From positions 3,596,001 to 3,660,000 of the forward strand of contig NZ_CP159483.1 of the NCBI RefSeq assembly GCF_042140245.1: a stretch of DNA of 64,000 bases. Reading direction: 5' to 3'. The notes under the pieces were generated by a model. The model did not search any database. It was not told where the DNA came from and saw only the letters and a list, made by a program, of their open reading frames with translations. The translations under genes were made by a program, and so were the position numbers. This document shows, piece after piece, positions 44,034 to 53,015 of this stretch. Positions within the stretch are counted from its first letter, which is position 1. Each line of letters begins with the position of its first letter. Origin of the DNA: MH13 sp042140245. Its GTDB lineage: Bacteria; Pseudomonadota; Alphaproteobacteria; Rhizobiales; MH13.

Positions 44034-44735
44034 CTAGTTTTGTGTCAGGAGCTGGTAACCAGGTCTGGTCACAGCCCGCACCGTGGTGATGGGATGCTTG
44101 TCGATCCAGGTGCTTCGCTCAATCACCAACAGTGCGGCGCCAAGCGGTGCGGCCAGTTTGTCTGCTGTCTTTTGATCGGCCTCAACGGCGTAAAACCGCA
44201 GGTCACAGCGTGTGTAGGGCTTGTTGCGCACCAGCCACTCATTGGCACTGTTGGCGGCCAAATCAACGTCGAGAATTTCAGGAGATGTTTCGGTGCTAAT
44301 CCACCGATCTTCCAAAATGTAGGGGCGTTGGTCGGCCAGGTGCAAAGCATCCACATGCAGCATTGTTGTCGGCTGGCTTAGGGCAAAATTGGCGCGCACC
44401 CATGGTGCGATGTCTTCAACGATACGGTTCAACAGCTGGTAGCCATAGATGCCGCCGCGTTGCTCCACTTCCTTTCGAGTGATGGGGATATCCAGCGTGG
44501 TGCGGGTTACCGGATCGGTGCGCACCTGGGTGCCACCCTTGCGCTTGCGCTCCACGATGCCTGCGTCTGACAAATCCTGCATGGCCCGCTGCACTGTACT
44601 GCGCGCGCACCCGAGGTCTCTAGCGATATCCTCATCACGGGGTAGCTTGTCGCCGGGACGATAGGTCCGGTCCAATATCTGGGCGTGGATGTGATCGCGG
44701 ACATCGGTCCAGGAAAGGCGATTGGCGGTGGTCAA
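44034..44735 (-). CDS. hutC: Histidine utilization repressor
   Basis: A 233-residue GntR/HutC-type regulator: winged helix (about 15-75, LPRDEDIARDLGCARSTVQR) and UTRA ligand domain (EQRGGIYGYQLLNRIVEDIA onward), which binds urocanate in the family. The start is a TTG at 44735 whose TTGA overlaps the hutF stop; no in-frame ATG or GTG lies near the expected N terminus. It should repress the divergent hut promoters through the site at 46121-46138. Confidence 0.88.
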   Translation of the reverse strand: MTTANRLSWTDVRDHIHAQILDRTYRPGDKLPRDEDIARDLGCARSTVQRAMQDLSDAGIVERKRKGGTQVRTDPVTRTTLDIPITRKEVEQRGGIYGYQLLNRIVEDIAPWVRANFALSQPTTMLHVDALHLADQRPYILEDRWISTETSPEILDVDLAANSANEWLVRNKPYTRCDLRFYAVEADQKTADKLAAPLGAALLVIERSTWIDKHPITTVRAVTRPGYQLLTQN

Positions 44736-46099
44736 ATGTCTTGGCCCAACTGTTCAACAGTGGATTGGAAAGCTCGCATGATACGCTCTCGATCTGAATG
44801 CAGACCATTGGACACCATATGGCGGCCTGCACTCCACACATGTTCAATGCAATCATTCCCGTGGCCGCCGAATATCAAGCTGTCGAGCGCTGTGTCACCT
44901 TGGCGGCTGCAAAGCCATGGATTGTCGGTGCTGATCCCTATGAGGTCAGCCCAAGCGCCTTCGATGATTTCACCAGATGCTCTCTTAGCTGCTTGAGCGC
45001 CACCTTGAACAGCACCTTCAAAAAGAACGCGACCGGTTGATTTGACCTGGGTGGCCAAAGCAGCGCGAGAGCGATCGCGCAGGCGTTGGGAATATTCCAG
45101 AGTGCGTAACTCATCGAAGAGAGAAATATGGATGTTGGAATCTGAACCAACGCCAAAAGCTCCACCCTCGCCAAGATACTGGATACCATTGAAAATCCCA
45201 TCTCCCAGACTCAACTCGGTGATGGGGCACAACCCAGCAACGGCACCGGTTTGTGCCAAGCCTCTTGTCTCGTCTGGCGACATCTGCGTGCAGTGAATAA
45301 GACACCAGTTGGCATCAACCGGATAATTCTCGAGCAGCCATTTTGTTGGGCGCGCACCGGTGTGAGCCTGGACTTCTTCTACCTCTGCAATCTGCTCGGC
45401 TAAATGCATGTGAATAGGCCCTTCACCGGTCAACGACAGAGTTGCAGCAAGACCATCCTCATCAACCGCACGCAAAGAGTGCGGGGCCACGCCGATGGAA
45501 AAATCGGCCCCGCCTTTTTTGATTGCTGCCAATGCCTGGGCGTGCAGCTCAACGAAACGATCTGGCGTGCACCCGAAACGCCGTTGCCCACCTTCCAATG
45601 CGCGTTTGTTGCATCCACCAAACTGATAAAGCACAGGCAAAAGGGTAAGCCCGATCCCGGTGTTCTGCGCTGCTGCCACGATGCGCTCGGACATCTCAGC
45701 CTGATTGGTATAGGGCGCGCCGCCGACGCCATGGTGCAGATAGTGGAACTCAGCAACGCTGGCATAGCCAGTTTCCAGCATCTCCATAAAAACCATCTCA
45801 GCGATTGTCTGCACATGGTCTGGCGTAAGCTGATCAAGATACCGGTACATCAATCGCCTCCACGTCCAAAAACTGTCGCTCGGATCGGGGCCACGTGCTT
45901 CGGTCAGGCCCGACATTGCGCGCTGAAACGCATGGCTGTGCAGATTGGTAGGAGCTGGCAGCAAAAGATCGACTGTTAGAGCTGATGAAGCGCCCCGTTC
46001 TCGCACACGCTCAATGCGTCCATCGTCACCAATGTGGACCTGCAAGTCAGCTTTCCAGCCTTTGGGTGTAAGCACCTGTTTTGCTTCGATGATTTGCAA
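44732..46099 (-). CDS. hutF: Formimidoylglutamate deiminase
   Basis: A 455-residue amidohydrolase-superfamily enzyme converting N-formimino-L-glutamate to N-formyl-L-glutamate and ammonia. The metal motif NLHSHAFQRAM is diagnostic, with IHMHLAEQ, LIHCTQM and GVGSDSNIHI supplying the remaining ligands. It starts with a TTG at 46099; GGAG lies eight bases upstream, and there is no in-frame ATG before the catalytic region. With hutG it forms the five-step route that releases formate. Confidence 0.92.
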   Translation of the reverse strand: MQIIEAKQVLTPKGWKADLQVHIGDDGRIERVRERGASSALTVDLLLPAPTNLHSHAFQRAMSGLTEARGPDPSDSFWTWRRLMYRYLDQLTPDHVQTIAEMVFMEMLETGYASVAEFHYLHHGVGGAPYTNQAEMSERIVAAAQNTGIGLTLLPVLYQFGGCNKRALEGGQRRFGCTPDRFVELHAQALAAIKKGGADFSIGVAPHSLRAVDEDGLAATLSLTGEGPIHMHLAEQIAEVEEVQAHTGARPTKWLLENYPVDANWCLIHCTQMSPDETRGLAQTGAVAGLCPITELSLGDGIFNGIQYLGEGGAFGVGSDSNIHISLFDELRTLEYSQRLRDRSRAALATQVKSTGRVLFEGAVQGGAQAAKRASGEIIEGAWADLIGISTDNPWLCSRQGDTALDSLIFGGHGNDCIEHVWSAGRHMVSNGLHSDRERIMRAFQSTVEQLGQDI

Positions 46100-46112
46100 A
46101 GCCGCGACTCCA

Positions 46113-46140
46113 TTGACAACAATATGTATCTACATATTAA
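46113..46140 (+). promoter_or_regulatory. Sigma-70-type promoter of hutIHGU
   Basis: TTGACA (46113-46118) and TATTAA (46135-46140) are spaced by 16 bases. Transcription would begin near 46147, leaving about 25 bases before the ATG of hutI at 46172. The operator at 46121-46138 fills the spacer and reaches the -10 element, so repressor binding would exclude RNA polymerase. Confidence 0.6.
46121..46138. promoter_or_regulatory. HutC operator in the hutF-hutI divergent region
   Basis: AATATGTA-TC-TACATATT is a perfect 8-bp inverted repeat with a 2-bp spacer. Its TGTA-N2-TACA core matches the general form of GntR/HutC operators. It is the only such site in the 72-base gap between the hutF and hutI starts, so one site probably serves both directions. 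Confidence 0.78.
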
Positions 46141-46171
46141 TGATAAGCACGATCTTTATGTGGAACAACCC

Positions 46172-47380
46172 ATGCTCAACCCCTACGTTCTTGTCGATGT
46201 CACGGTCGCCACAATGGCGCCTGGTAACGACGGATACGGATTGGTTCGGGATGCTTCGCTTGTCGTCGTAGATGGCCATATTACTTGGATAGGGCCATCT
46301 GGAGACCGACCGGAGCACTACACAGACCTCGAAGAAAAACCGTGCGGAGGTCGACTGATCACGCCGGCCCTCATCGATTGTCACACCCACATCGTCTATG
46401 GCGGCACTCGCGCACGCGAGTTTGAGATGCGTCTCAACGGAGCCAGCTATGAGGACGTCTCCCGCGCGGGTGGCGGCATCGTCTCGACCGTTTCGGCGAC
46501 CCGCAACCAAAGCGAAGTCGACTTGCTGCATGCGGCGCTGGTACGCGCTGACGCTTTGATCGCGCAGGGTGTGTCAGCTATCGAGATCAAATCAGGCTAC
46601 GGGCTTGATTATGACACGGAACTGAAGATGTTGCGTGTGGCTCGCAAGATCGGGGAGCAGCGCCCAGTCCGTGTGATCACCACGTTCCTTGGCGCCCATG
46701 CGGTGCCCGATGGGATGGATGCCGATGTCTACATCGATACGGTGTGCATCCCGGCGCTTGAAACCGCCCATGCTGAAGGTTTGGTGGATATGGTGGATGG
46801 CTTCTGTGAAGGCATCGCGTTCAGCGCCACCCAAATCGAGCGCGTCTTCGAGAAGGCGCAAGCGCTAGGCTTGCCGGTCAAGCTGCACTCGGACCAGCTA
46901 AGCAACATTGGTGGCACACCTTTGGCCACCCAGTTCGGTGCGCTGTCCGTGGATCATGTGGAATACGCCACCGATGCTGATGCCAAAGCCATGGCGCAGG
47001 CAGGAAGCACCGCGGTGCTGTTGCCGGGTGCTTTCTACACCCTGCATGAGACACAAAAACCGCCTGTGCAGGCTTTTCGCGACCACCATGTTCCAATGGC
47101 TGTTGCCACTGACTGGAACCCGGGCTCGTCACCGTTGGGATCGCTCTTACTGGCTATGAACATGGCCTGCACGCTGTTTGGCCTCACTCCGGCAGAGGCA
47201 CTTGCAGGCACCACATGCCATGCCGCGCGCGCTTTGGGACTGGATGATTGCGGTGTCATCGCGACAGGTAAACGAGCTGACTTGGCGATCTGGAATATCG
47301 AGGAGCCAGGAGAACTTGCCTATGGCATCGGGATCAACCCGCTCCACACCCGTGTTTTTGGTGGAGTGATGGAGCGATGA
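46172..47380 (+). CDS. hutI: Imidazolonepropionase
   Basis: A 402-residue amidohydrolase-superfamily enzyme opening 4-imidazolone-5-propionate to N-formimino-L-glutamate. DCHTHIVYGGTRAREFEMRL carries the metal HxH and substrate Arg, HSDQLSN and DWNPGSSP the remaining site. The ATG at 46172 is preferred because upstream in-frame starts lie within the promoter/operator. It overlaps hutH by 4 bases. Confidence 0.93.
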   Translation: MLNPYVLVDVTVATMAPGNDGYGLVRDASLVVVDGHITWIGPSGDRPEHYTDLEEKPCGGRLITPALIDCHTHIVYGGTRAREFEMRLNGASYEDVSRAGGGIVSTVSATRNQSEVDLLHAALVRADALIAQGVSAIEIKSGYGLDYDTELKMLRVARKIGEQRPVRVITTFLGAHAVPDGMDADVYIDTVCIPALETAHAEGLVDMVDGFCEGIAFSATQIERVFEKAQALGLPVKLHSDQLSNIGGTPLATQFGALSVDHVEYATDADAKAMAQAGSTAVLLPGAFYTLHETQKPPVQAFRDHHVPMAVATDWNPGSSPLGSLLLAMNMACTLFGLTPAEALAGTTCHAARALGLDDCGVIATGKRADLAIWNIEEPGELAYGIGINPLHTRVFGGVMER

Positions 47381-48897
47381 TCCTAGAGCCAGGCGCAACA
47401 TCTATCGCTCAGTTGGAAACCCTTTGGCGCGGTGACGGCATTGCCCGCCTCACCCCGTCCGCCAAAGAAAGCGTCGATGCCTCAGCTGCAGCCGTCCTGC
47501 GGGCCTCACTGGGTGACCAAGCAGTCTACGGGGTGAACACTGGTTTTGGGAAACTGGCCTCCGTCAAAATTCCCGCTGAAGATACCTCGCGTCTTCAACG
47601 CAACTTGGTCCTTTCGCACTGCTGCGGCGTTGGCGAGCCTCTGGAAGAGCCAACAACGCGACTTATGATGGCACTCAAGCTTTTGTCGCTTGGTCGCGGC
47701 GCCTCCGGCGTTCGGTGGGATTTGTGTGCGCTGATCGAAGCGATGCTCGAACGGGGCGTCATCCCAGTCGTACCGGTCCAGGGCTCTGTTGGAGCATCGG
47801 GTGATCTCGCCCCACTGGCGCATATGGCGGCGGTGATTATCGGGGAAGGTGAAGCTTTTTTCGATGGCACTCGCATGCCTGGCGGGGAAGCTTTGGAGCG
47901 CGCCAATCTCACTTCTTTGGTCCTTGGGCCCAAGGAAGGCCTGGCACTGATCAACGGCACCCAGTTTTCAACTGCATGTGCATTGGCGGGCCTGTTCGAT
48001 GCTTGGCGTATGGCGAGCAACTCGATCGTGACATCGGCCATGTCTACCGATGCCATTATGGGGTCAACCGCCCCGCTGACACCGCAAATCCATCAACTGC
48101 GTGGCCATCGTGGCCAGATAGGCGTGGCCGAGGCCATGGCCAACTTGATGCAAGGCAGCGCTATCCGCGAAAGTCATCGCGATGGCGACAGCCGCGTGCA
48201 GGACCCCTATTGCATTCGCTGTCAGCCGCAGGTCACTGGCGCCGCCCTCGACATGTTTCGCTTTGCAGCGCAAACACTGGAAACAGAAGCGAACGCCGTC
48301 ACCGATAACCCGCTTGTTTTGTCATCGACTGGTGAGATTGTTTCTGGCGGCAACTTCCATGCGGAGCCTGTCGCTTTTGCTGCCGATATGATTGCGCTTG
48401 GCGTATCCGAAGTGGGCGCCATTGCGCAGCGCCGGATCGCGCTGATGGTTGATCCTGCTCTGTCTTTTGACCTGCCACCATTTCTAACGCCTGACCCCGG
48501 CCTCAACTCCGGTTTGATGATCGCTGAGGTCACATCAGCCGCGCTGATGAGCGAGAACAAACATCTGGCAAACCCGTGCTCAACCGACAGCACACCGACC
48601 TCTGCCAACCAGGAAGACCATGTCAGCATGGCAGCCCACGGGGCACGACGCCTGCGAAAAATGACGCAAAACCTGTCAGTCATTCTGGCTGTTGAGGCGA
48701 TCTGTGGTGCTGAAGGCATTGCCGCCCGCGCGCCGCTTGAAACCTCGCCGCGCTTGCAGACGGCAATCGCCAAACTGCGCACCGCCGTGCCGCCACTGGG
48801 CGAGGACCGATATCTCTCTACTGATATTCACGCCGCCGCTGCCTTGGTGGCTAAAGGGGAGCTGACCAAAGCAACTGATGTGGTGTTGGCGTATTGA
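47377..48897 (+). CDS. hutH: Histidine ammonia-lyase
   Basis: A 506-residue lyase making trans-urocanate and ammonia from histidine. The MIO prosthetic group forms from A140-S141-G142 in QGSVGASGDLAPL, and YGVNTGFG (51-58) holds the catalytic Tyr. The helical core NPCSTDSTPTSANQEDHVSM is typical, and length is normal for the family. It is joined by ATGA to hutI upstream and TTGA to hutG downstream. Confidence 0.95.
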   Translation: MILEPGATSIAQLETLWRGDGIARLTPSAKESVDASAAAVLRASLGDQAVYGVNTGFGKLASVKIPAEDTSRLQRNLVLSHCCGVGEPLEEPTTRLMMALKLLSLGRGASGVRWDLCALIEAMLERGVIPVVPVQGSVGASGDLAPLAHMAAVIIGEGEAFFDGTRMPGGEALERANLTSLVLGPKEGLALINGTQFSTACALAGLFDAWRMASNSIVTSAMSTDAIMGSTAPLTPQIHQLRGHRGQIGVAEAMANLMQGSAIRESHRDGDSRVQDPYCIRCQPQVTGAALDMFRFAAQTLETEANAVTDNPLVLSSTGEIVSGGNFHAEPVAFAADMIALGVSEVGAIAQRRIALMVDPALSFDLPPFLTPDPGLNSGLMIAEVTSAALMSENKHLANPCSTDSTPTSANQEDHVSMAAHGARRLRKMTQNLSVILAVEAICGAEGIAARAPLETSPRLQTAIAKLRTAVPPLGEDRYLSTDIHAAAALVAKGELTKATDVVLAY

Positions 48898-49682
48898 CGT
48901 TTCTTGAGGTTACACCGGGTTCAAGCCCATTGGTTCTGGGCCTGCCGCACACCGGCACTGATCTGCCCGAAGACTGTGCTGCGCGTTTAAACCAGCGCGG
49001 CCTCGAGATCGCTGACACCGACTGGCACATTCACGATCTTTACGCAGGATTGATCGAGAACGTCTCATGCGTTCGCACCACAGTTCATCGCTATGTGATC
49101 GATGTGAACCGCGACCCAAGTGGGCAAAGTCTCTACCCTGGACAAAACACCACCAGCCTTTGTCCAACCACCGATTTCGACGGCAACACGATCTACTACG
49201 ACGGCCAAGAACCTGACGCCGCAGAGGTTGCGCGTCGTCAGGCTCTCTATCATGCGCCCTATCATACCGCACTGGAAGCTGAGCTCGCCCGCGTACGCGA
49301 TCTTCATGGGTTCGCCATCCTTTACGATTGCCACTCGATCCGTTCACACATCCCGTTCCTGTTTGATGGCACATTGCCAGATTTCAATATCGGCACGAAC
49401 CTCGGCACCACCTGCGACAGCACAATTGAGAAAGCGGTCGGCGACATCTGTGCAGACGCCCAAGGTTTTAGTGCAACTATCAATGGCCGCTTCAAAGGCG
49501 GCTGGACGACACGCCACTACGGACGCCCTTTGGATGGCTGGCACGCGATCCAGATGGAGCTGGCGCAATCCACCTACATGCTTGAGCAGCCGCCATGGAC
49601 CTATGAGCCAGCGCTGGCCGAGAGTCTTCGCGGCCATCTGAAAACGATCCTTCAAACTTTGCATAACTGGAAGCCTCAATGA
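48894..49682 (+). CDS. hutG: N-formylglutamate deformylase
   Basis: A 262-residue metal-dependent amidohydrolase of the FGase family that releases formate and L-glutamate from N-formylglutamate. LGLPHTGTDLPED, DTDWHIHDLY and YDCHSIRSHIPFLFDG hold the metal and substrate residues. It starts with a TTG overlapping the hutH stop (TTGA); the N-terminal LEVTPGSSPLVLGLPHTGTD aligns well with this start. It completes the hutF branch. Confidence 0.9.
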   Translation: MTFLEVTPGSSPLVLGLPHTGTDLPEDCAARLNQRGLEIADTDWHIHDLYAGLIENVSCVRTTVHRYVIDVNRDPSGQSLYPGQNTTSLCPTTDFDGNTIYYDGQEPDAAEVARRQALYHAPYHTALEAELARVRDLHGFAILYDCHSIRSHIPFLFDGTLPDFNIGTNLGTTCDSTIEKAVGDICADAQGFSATINGRFKGGWTTRHYGRPLDGWHAIQMELAQSTYMLEQPPWTYEPALAESLRGHLKTILQTLHNWKPQ

Positions 49683-51349
49683 GCGACCCCCGCCGGAACA
49701 GCCGCGATATCTATCCACCGACAGGATCAGAGCTGAATGCCAAAAGCTGGATGACGGAAGCGCCGCTGCGGATGATGATGAACAATCTTCACCCCGATGT
49801 GGCCGAGAACCCGCACGAACTTGTGGTCTATGGTGGAATCGGGCGGGCCGCACGAACGTGGAAAGACTTTGATCTGATCGTCGACAGCCTCAAAGAGCTT
49901 GAGGAAGACGAGACGCTGGTCGTTCAATCCGGCAAGCCGGTTGCAGTGGTCAAAACCCACAGCGATGCACCGCGGGTTTTGATCGCGAACTCCAATCTGG
50001 TGCCGCAATGGGCGACATGGGATCATTTCAACGAACTCGATAAGAAGGGTCTGGCCATGTATGGCCAGATGACCGCAGGGTCTTGGATCTACATCGGAAG
50101 CCAAGGCATCGTTCAAGGGACCTATGAGACCTTCGCGGAAGCGGGCCGTCAGCACTATAAAGGTGATCTGACAGGCAAGTGGATCCTTACCGCCGGTCTG
50201 GGTGGAATGGGTGGTGCACAGCCACTTGCAGCCGTCATGGCTGGGGCGTGTTGCCTTGCTGTTGAGTGCAATCCAGACAGCATCGATTTTCGCCTGCGTA
50301 CCCGCTACATCGACGAAAAAACCGACAGTCTCGACGAGGCGTTGGCGATGATCGAGCGCTGGACGAAAGCTGGCGAGGCCAAGTCTGTCGCATTGCTTGG
50401 CAACGCAGCTGACATTTTCCCGGACCTTTATGCCCGTGGTATCCGCCCCGACATCGTGACGGACCAAACGTCAGCACATGATCCAACACATGGCTATCTT
50501 CCTCAAGGTTGGACGATTGCTGAATGGAAAGCCAAGCAGGAAAGCGAGCCCAAAGAGGTCGAAAAAGCGGCGCGCGCAAGCATGAAAACGCACGTGGCGG
50601 CCATGGTCGATTTCTGGAACGCCGGCGTGCCAACGCTCGATTATGGGAACAACATTCGCCAGGTCGCACTAGAAGAGGGCTTGGAAAACGCCTTTGCCTT
50701 CCCAGGCTTTGTGCCAGCCTACATCCGCCCTCTGTTCTGTCGTGGTATCGGGCCATTCCGTTGGTGTGCTCTGTCGGGTGATCCGGAGGACATCTACAAA
50801 ACCGACGCGAAGATGAAAGAGCTCTTCCCAGACAATGCTCATCTGCACAACTGGCTGGATATGGCGCAGGACCGTATCGCGTTTCAGGGCCTACCAGCGC
50901 GGATCGCTTGGGTCGGGCTGGGTGATCGCCATCGCGCCGGACTGGCTTTCAACGAAATGGTGGCGAGCGGCGAGCTGAAAGCGCCCATCGTCATCGGCCG
51001 AGATCATTTGGACAGCGGCTCTGTTGCGTCCCCAAATCGTGAAACCGAAGCCATGCTTGATGGCTCAGATGCCGTCAGTGACTGGCCGTTGCTCAACGCG
51101 CTGGTGAACACGGCCTCAGGTGCAACTTGGGTAAGCCTCCACCATGGCGGAGGGGTTGGCATGGGCTTCAGTCAGCATGCCGGTGTCGTGATCTGTGCGG
51201 ACGGAACACCAGAGGCGGCCAAACGGATTGAACGGGTTCTTTGGAACGACCCGGCCAGCGGTGTATGGCGCCACGCGGATGCTGGATACGAAACCGCGCG
51301 CGCCTGTGCGCAGGAAAACGGGCTGAAGCTGCCCGCAATACTAGGTTGA
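49679..51349 (+). CDS. hutU: Urocanate hydratase
   Basis: A 556-residue NAD+-dependent enzyme converting urocanate to imidazolonepropionate, with the family's near-constant length. Conserved segments are WMTEAPLRMMMNNLHPDVAE, MTAGSWIYIGSQGIVQGTYE, LTAGLGGMGGAQPLA (NAD site) and DQTSAHDPTHGYLPQGW with the catalytic region. Start overlaps hutG (ATGA). Last enzyme gene of the plus-strand hut operon. Confidence 0.96.
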   Translation: MSDPRRNSRDIYPPTGSELNAKSWMTEAPLRMMMNNLHPDVAENPHELVVYGGIGRAARTWKDFDLIVDSLKELEEDETLVVQSGKPVAVVKTHSDAPRVLIANSNLVPQWATWDHFNELDKKGLAMYGQMTAGSWIYIGSQGIVQGTYETFAEAGRQHYKGDLTGKWILTAGLGGMGGAQPLAAVMAGACCLAVECNPDSIDFRLRTRYIDEKTDSLDEALAMIERWTKAGEAKSVALLGNAADIFPDLYARGIRPDIVTDQTSAHDPTHGYLPQGWTIAEWKAKQESEPKEVEKAARASMKTHVAAMVDFWNAGVPTLDYGNNIRQVALEEGLENAFAFPGFVPAYIRPLFCRGIGPFRWCALSGDPEDIYKTDAKMKELFPDNAHLHNWLDMAQDRIAFQGLPARIAWVGLGDRHRAGLAFNEMVASGELKAPIVIGRDHLDSGSVASPNRETEAMLDGSDAVSDWPLLNALVNTASGATWVSLHHGGGVGMGFSQHAGVVICADGTPEAAKRIERVLWNDPASGVWRHADAGYETARACAQENGLKLPAILG

Positions 51350-51373
51350 ACCCACCAAAACGGAGAATGACCC

Positions 51374-52459
51374 ATGGAAAGACGGACATTTTTGAAGGCT
51401 GGCGCGGTTGGTGCCGCGGCAACGGCGTTGGCCACGCCTGCTATCGCGCAGGATATCCGCCAATGGAAGATGGTAACGGCCTGGCCGAAAAACCTGCCTG
51501 GACCAGGGGTCGCCGCCCAAAACCTTGCTGACCGCATCACCACATTGTCGGGTGGGCGCATTGAAGTCACTCTTTTCGCCGCTGGTGAGTTGGTTCCAGG
51601 TCGTGGCGTTTTCGATGCCGTTAGCGAAGGCACAGCTGAGCTTTACCATGCGGTGCCCGCCTATTGGGGTTCAAAGTCCAAAGGTATTTTGCTTTTCGGT
51701 TCGCAGCCTTTTGGCCTGCGTGCGGATGAGCAGTTCGGCTGGCTCTACCATGGCGGTGGCCAAGCGCTCTACGACCAGATGTATGGTCGGTTCGGTATCA
51801 AGCCGTTCCTCTGTGGCAACTCAGGACCTCAATGGGGCGGTTGGTTCCGCGATGAAATCAACTCCGCTGAAGACTTACGTGGTCTGAAGTTCCGCACCAC
51901 AGGTCTGGCCTCTGAAATGGCCACCAAACTTGGTATGGCAACCGAAGCGATGTCGGGTCCAGCCATGTTCCAAGCTCTGCAAACTGGCGTTTTGGATGCC
52001 GGTGAGTTCATCGGTCCGTGGACTGATAGTGCTTTGGGCTACTACCAAGTTGCCAAAAACTACTATTGGCCGGGCGTTGGCGAGCCATCCTCAGCTGAAG
52101 AATGCGGCGTGAACGCAGATGTCTTTAACGGCCTGCCGGATGACTTGAAGCAAGCTGTCAGCTTTGCGTGCGAGAGCCTCTACAATCCGGTGTGGACTGA
52201 ATACACCACAAAGCATGCGCTCTCTTTGCAGAGCATGGTCGCCGAGCATGGTGTCATGGTGAAAATGTTCCCAGAAGATGTGATCGAAGCCATGGGCGTT
52301 GCTGCTGGCGAGGTGATCGATGAGCTGCGTCAGGATGATGACGATCTGGTCAAAGAGATCACCGAGAGCTTTGTGGCCTATCGCGATAGCGTTGGCGGGT
52401 ACATGACCTATGCCGACAATGGTCAGATGAATGCCCGCGCTGGCATTATGGGCTACTAA
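51374..52459 (+). CDS. dctP: TRAP transporter solute-binding protein (TakP/DctP-like)
   Basis: A 361-residue binding protein with a twin-arginine leader (RRTFLKAGAVGAAATALA, cleavage near AIAQD). It resembles TakP-type proteins: WPKNLPGPGVAAQNL, FAAGELVPGRGVFDAV, GGWFRDEINSAEDLRGLKFR (carboxylate-binding Arg) and EFIGPWTD. It begins 24 bases after hutU. Context suggests histidine, urocanate or another imidazole-related ligand, whereas the TakP family usually binds 2-oxoacids. Confidence 0.88.
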   Translation: MERRTFLKAGAVGAAATALATPAIAQDIRQWKMVTAWPKNLPGPGVAAQNLADRITTLSGGRIEVTLFAAGELVPGRGVFDAVSEGTAELYHAVPAYWGSKSKGILLFGSQPFGLRADEQFGWLYHGGGQALYDQMYGRFGIKPFLCGNSGPQWGGWFRDEINSAEDLRGLKFRTTGLASEMATKLGMATEAMSGPAMFQALQTGVLDAGEFIGPWTDSALGYYQVAKNYYWPGVGEPSSAEECGVNADVFNGLPDDLKQAVSFACESLYNPVWTEYTTKHALSLQSMVAEHGVMVKMFPEDVIEAMGVAAGEVIDELRQDDDDLVKEITESFVAYRDSVGGYMTYADNGQMNARAGIMGY

Positions 52460-52468
52460 ACACCAAGA

Positions 52469-52498
52469 GAAGGCGTGCGCCGCTCAGCGCACGCCTTC
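52469..52498 (+). promoter_or_regulatory. Intercistronic hairpin after dctP
   Basis: GAAGGCGTGCGC and GCGCACGCCTTC form a perfect 12-bp stem with a 6-base loop, 10 bases after the dctP stop and 22 before the dctQ start. There is no T tract, so it is probably an mRNA-protecting or partially attenuating structure. Confidence 0.68.
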
Positions 52499-52520
52499 AT
52501 CAAATGGCCGCGGAGGGCTC

Positions 52521-53015
52521 ATGGAACGCATTGCGGCTGTGATCGATCAGATCAACACGACCACCGCGCATGTTCTGCGGTGGCTGGCGCTCTTCATGGT
52601 TCTTGTCCAATTCGCCATCGTGCTTGGCCGCTATATCTTTGGCGTCAATTCCATCGCCGTGCAGGAAAGCGTGCTCTACCTCCACGCTACCTTGTTCATG
52701 TTGGGTGCGGGCTATACGCTGTTGGTTGATAAGCATGTGCGCGTTGATGTGTTTTATGCCAAAGCCACGCCGCAGACCCGTCGGCGGATCGATGTTTTTG
52801 GCCACCTCTTCCTTTTGCTCCCGTCGATGTTGGCGCTTCTCTACTGGTCGTGGCCATCGGTGAGGAATGCTTGGGCTATCTTTGAAGGACCGCTGTCTGT
52901 TGGTGGAATCAAAGGTGTCTTTCTGCTGAAGACGCTGATCCCGCTTTTCTGCATTCTTGTAATTTTGCAATCGGTCTCGTCGCTGGTTCGTCTCCTCTTT
53001 GGAAAGACAACCTAG
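52521..53015 (+). CDS. dctQ: TRAP transporter small permease (DctQ family)
   Basis: A 164-residue membrane protein with four hydrophobic segments. LLVDKHVRVDVFYAKATPQT is the typical DctQ loop, and a tryptophan-rich fourth segment follows (ALLYWSWPSVRNAWAIFEG). GGAGGGC precedes the ATG at 52521. It ends with a TAG that overlaps the GTG of the large permease. Confidence 0.88.
   Translation: MERIAAVIDQINTTTAHVLRWLALFMVLVQFAIVLGRYIFGVNSIAVQESVLYLHATLFMLGAGYTLLVDKHVRVDVFYAKATPQTRRRIDVFGHLFLLLPSMLALLYWSWPSVRNAWAIFEGPLSVGGIKGVFLLKTLIPLFCILVILQSVSSLVRLLFGKTT

Noticed and set aside
46118..46146. Minus-strand promoter TTATCA-N16-TATTGT for hutF
   Set aside because: Spacing is acceptable, but transcription would start at the ribosome site itself, leaving almost no leader. 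Not reported as a feature.
49727..50467. Minus-strand open frame of 246 codons opposite hutU
   Set aside because: hutU is unmistakable across its full length; the antisense product shows no domain.
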